Assembly: GCA_905178155.1 (NCBI GenBank)
Contig: CAJINV010000001.1
Coordinates: 16,058,142 to 16,122,141, forward strand
Origin: Amoebophrya sp. A120
Taxonomy: Eukaryota; Sar; Dinophyceae; Syndiniales; Amoebophryaceae
Direction: 5' to 3'
DNA: 64,000 nucleotides
Translations under genes and position numbers: made by a program
Notes under the pieces: model-generated
Told to the model about the DNA's origin: nothing
What the model saw: only the letters and a program-made list of their open reading frames with translations
Database searches by the model: none
In this document: positions 62,501 to 64,000 of the stretch, piece by piece
How the letters are laid out: each line of letters starts with the position of its first letter
How positions within the stretch are numbered: position 1 is the first letter of the stretch

Positions 62501-63029
62501 GAAGTCGGTGCGTCAAATTCAGCAGGAAACCGGGGCAAAAATCGAGATGGACCGAAATAGTATGGAGGTGCGCATCACCGGCCCATCAAAATCCGCTGTG
62601 GATAGTGCCAGGGAACAGATTCGCACCAAACTCGGCTACGACGGCCGCAGCGGGGGCGGCGGGGGCGAGAAGCGGGGTGAAGCCGTGAGGCCAGAAAGTT
62701 CGGGGCACGGCGGTAACAAGCGAGGAGCAGGGGCAATCAGTGCGGTGGAAAAGGTAAGTCGGACACTATTTTTTGCGTATGTTAGTAGAGCGAATTTGCT
62801 ACACCTGGTTTTCAGTGCGAGTGCTAGAGCTCGTTTCGATTTGTCCAGCACAATACAAGTACAGCTACAGCTGGAGAGTTAAACGTAGGGAAATAACTCT
62901 CTACAGCTCCAGAAGCAGGCAGAGCAGCAGGCAACTGGTGGCGACTGGGATGCGGGACCGCCACAGAACCAAACCCTGACCAACCTCCGTGGTCGGACCG
63001 GAGCCGGGCAGCAGGCGGAACAGTGGTAG
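59599..63029 (+). CDS. KH-domain RNA-binding protein split by five introners
   Basis: Eight exons: 59599-60604, 60889-60965, 61233-61280, 61594-61624, 61884-61930, 62188-62316, 62448-62753, 62907-63029. The first five introns are introner elements plus one target duplication; the last two are ordinary GT-AG. Phases close to 588 residues. KH modules seen: residues about 8-90 (SSREVGRIIGTKGCNIRAL), about 230-295 (IIVRVPGNRVNQIINHSS), weaker degenerate ones in 330-470, and a last one about 470-540 (LFSRDGKSVRQIQQETGAKI). The GxxG loop is kept in the first (GTKG) and last (RDGK). The linker after KH1 is Gly/Ser/Lys-rich, and the C-terminus is Gly/Gln-rich. Vigilin-like tandem KH proteins bind RNA; the exact orthologue is unclear. 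Confidence 0.88.
60605..60883. mobile_element. Introner A in KH gene, TATCATTTG/CAGGATA family
   Basis: A 279-bp element with ends TATCATTTGTAAAAATG and GACGTTTTTACACAGGATA, flanked by CGAGT (60600-60604 and 60884-60888). Excision joins KSAAE to YCGVRVSLE in frame. The body is alignable to the right part of the LCMT introner. Its 3' end contains CACAG, the only acceptor-like end among the KH-gene introners. Confidence 0.92.
60966..61227. mobile_element. Introner B in KH gene, TATCAAATG family
   Basis: A 262-bp element with near-perfect inverted repeats of about 36 bases beginning TATCAAATGTAAAAATGTC, duplication ACGCG (60961-60965 and 61228-61232). Excision gives VHYAKAEAMNILTYY. Ends are symmetric and not GT-AG in any register of the duplication. 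Confidence 0.93.
61281..61588. mobile_element. Introner C in KH gene, TATGGA-GTGTCAGA family
   Basis: A 308-bp element, ends TATGGATGTGTCAGAG and CTCTGACACTTCCATA, duplication ACTGC (61276-61280 and 61589-61593). Excision gives YFPQNCAKLEIAE. Full-length relative of the CFAP58 element at 22514-22819, in the same orientation relative to transcription. Confidence 0.93.
61625..61878. mobile_element. Introner D in KH gene, TATCAAATG family
   Basis: A 254-bp element with ends TATCAAATGTAAAAATGTC and the complement of TATCAAATGCAAAAATC, duplication GGTGG (61620-61624 and 61879-61883). Excision gives AEQSVDYVAGEED. One register of the duplication makes this intron GT-AG. The body is the reverse complement of element E. 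Confidence 0.93.
61931..62182. mobile_element. Introner E in KH gene, TATCAAATG family, opposite orientation to D
   Basis: A 252-bp element with TATCAAATGTAAAAATGTC ends, duplication AGCAG (61926-61930 and 62183-62187). Excision gives MRLQQMGASVSLD. Read on the minus strand, the body matches element D through the TGTCATGCTTGTCTGGCATG block and beyond. Confidence 0.93.
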
Positions 63030-63877
63030 CTCAGCGCGCACTGCCAACGGTTTACGTCTCCCCCACTGAGTGTAGGCACGACGAAACATGTGTCTGGATC
63101 CCTGCTCAAATAAAGTTATCTTTTGCACCAGCGACAATCTGATTTCCATTTGCGCCAGCGAGAACGTGTGTACTTATTTTAATAAAAAGAAAGGTGCCAC
63201 TTCAAGAAGCTTCGGCCACGGGTCCGATCGGGCCCTGCCCACTGCAAAGTGAAAGTGAATTCAAACGGCGCGGTGGAGAGTCGTGTTCGCGGGTGGACTG
63301 GCATCGGCTTGGTCCGCTGCCGCTCGAAGTGGTCTCGTTCGCGAAGTCGGTCGTGCGGAAGTTGTTGGTTGGTATTCCAGCATGAAAATTCATCGTGACT
63401 GTGGAACTGTTACTTCCACGGAAGATGATGGTCTCCTGGAAAGATCCTTATCATGCGCCCGGGCGCAAGCGATCACTCATTGTTCGTGCGCATTTTTCAC
63501 CGATGTTGATCCGCAATTTTTCCCCTCACAAATAAGTAGGTGACTCGAGCTGATCTTTTATAGATGGTCGCAGCAGCAAGGAAGTACGACGTCACCGAGT
63601 TTGACAGATCTGCAGAAGGTCTCTCTGTTTCAGAACCGTACTCATGTTTCGGCTGAAGCAGATTCATTTGTTTCACTCGTCTCTCCTCACATTGATTGTA
63701 TGTCATACACAGGCTCTGAAGGTGGTTTGGCCATTCTTAGCTACGGGCACTTGGACTATTTTTGTATTGTGCCACAACGCATGCATGTAAGAGCGAGCAT
63801 TTGTTGCGGCCCGCGATGCAGAAGTCACGTAGTCCCATCTTCTTAAAAGTATCGCAAAGAGCAGGCTCCTTATCATC
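63030..63877. other. Intergenic with one possible exon
   Basis: A plus-strand segment 63194-63385 (ending VVSFAKSVVRKLLVGIPA and a stop) has coding-like composition but no ATG. It might be a final exon whose upstream part I could not find. The rest shows nothing. Confidence 0.35.
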
Positions 63878-64000
63878 ATGACGCAAGCTGCAATGGCGCG
63901 CGAGGTCGCGCTGCGGCAAGGTTTGCTGGAAGCCGATGCGGATTGGACGTACTATTTTCAACACGTGAATCAAATTCAAAACCGATTAAGGAATCACAAC
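63878..64000 (+). CDS. Start of a plus-strand gene, cut by window edge
   Basis: ATG at 63878 opens a frame to the end of the window (MTQAAMAREVALRQGLLE ..., then DWTYYFQHVNQIQNRL), 41 residues. The composition is helical and charged, and the strand matches the block. Too short to assign a family. Confidence 0.5.
   Translation, partial: MTQAAMAREVALRQGLLEADADWTYYFQHVNQIQNRLRNHN

Noticed and set aside
1-64000. tRNA genes, 5S/18S/28S rRNA and the dinoflagellate spliced-leader sequence
   Set aside because: I scanned for B-box-like GGTTCGAATCC, rRNA-type blocks and the CCGTAGCCATTTTGG leader and found no convincing match; a proper covariance search was not possible.

Overview
The window looks like a gene-dense nuclear region of an alveolate protist. 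My best guess is a syndinean dinoflagellate of the Amoebophrya type; this is inference, not proof. The support is: long exons with GT-AG spliceosomal introns of roughly 110-420 bases; eukaryote-only genes (flagellar CFAP58, V-ATPase proteolipid, a wybutosine-type methyltransferase/kelch protein, a KH-domain protein); genes arranged in long same-strand runs; and, above all, eight introner-like introns with terminal inverted repeats and 5-bp target-site duplications, a feature reported for Amoebophrya. The genes whose ends I could fix use the standard code and stop at TAA, TAG or TGA.

Layout. From 1 to 45.5 kb every supported gene is on the minus strand. In order they are: a large helical/acidic hypothetical protein (1-4178, cut by the window edge); a HIT/FHIT-like hydrolase (4790-5566); two low-complexity hypotheticals (5695-6543, 7093-8667); a weak two-exon gene (9976-10815); a PH-like reading frame interrupted by two TGA codons (12365-13018); an acidic/proline-rich protein (13618-16075); an ATP10-like protein (16808-18055); a tentative gene inside a GC-rich island (18736-19545); CFAP58 (20918-25549, 11 exons, two of them split only by introners); a 2208-residue single-exon protein carrying a degenerate beta-lactamase fold and allantoicase-like repeats (26255-32881); a four-exon secreted RNase H-like protein (34954-40480); and an LCMT-kelch protein of the TYW4/LCMT2 kind (41494-45455). 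From 49.2 kb to the end every supported gene is on the plus strand: an ankyrin protein, a nine-exon coiled-coil protein, the V-ATPase c subunit, a small two-exon protein, a KH-domain protein with five introners, and the start of one more gene.

The two same-strand blocks diverge from 45.5-49.2 kb. That interval has no convincing gene. It holds a 15-bp minisatellite, a 31-bp satellite interrupted by a 363-bp tandem duplication, and a GC-rich island. It is a candidate divergent strand-switch or transcription-start region.

The most interesting system is the introners. In each case, removing the element plus one copy of its 5-bp duplication restores an uninterrupted reading frame. At least three terminal-repeat families are present. 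Full-length relatives sit in unrelated genes and in both orientations. In one family the acceptor-like CAG end follows the direction of the host gene and not the orientation of the element body.
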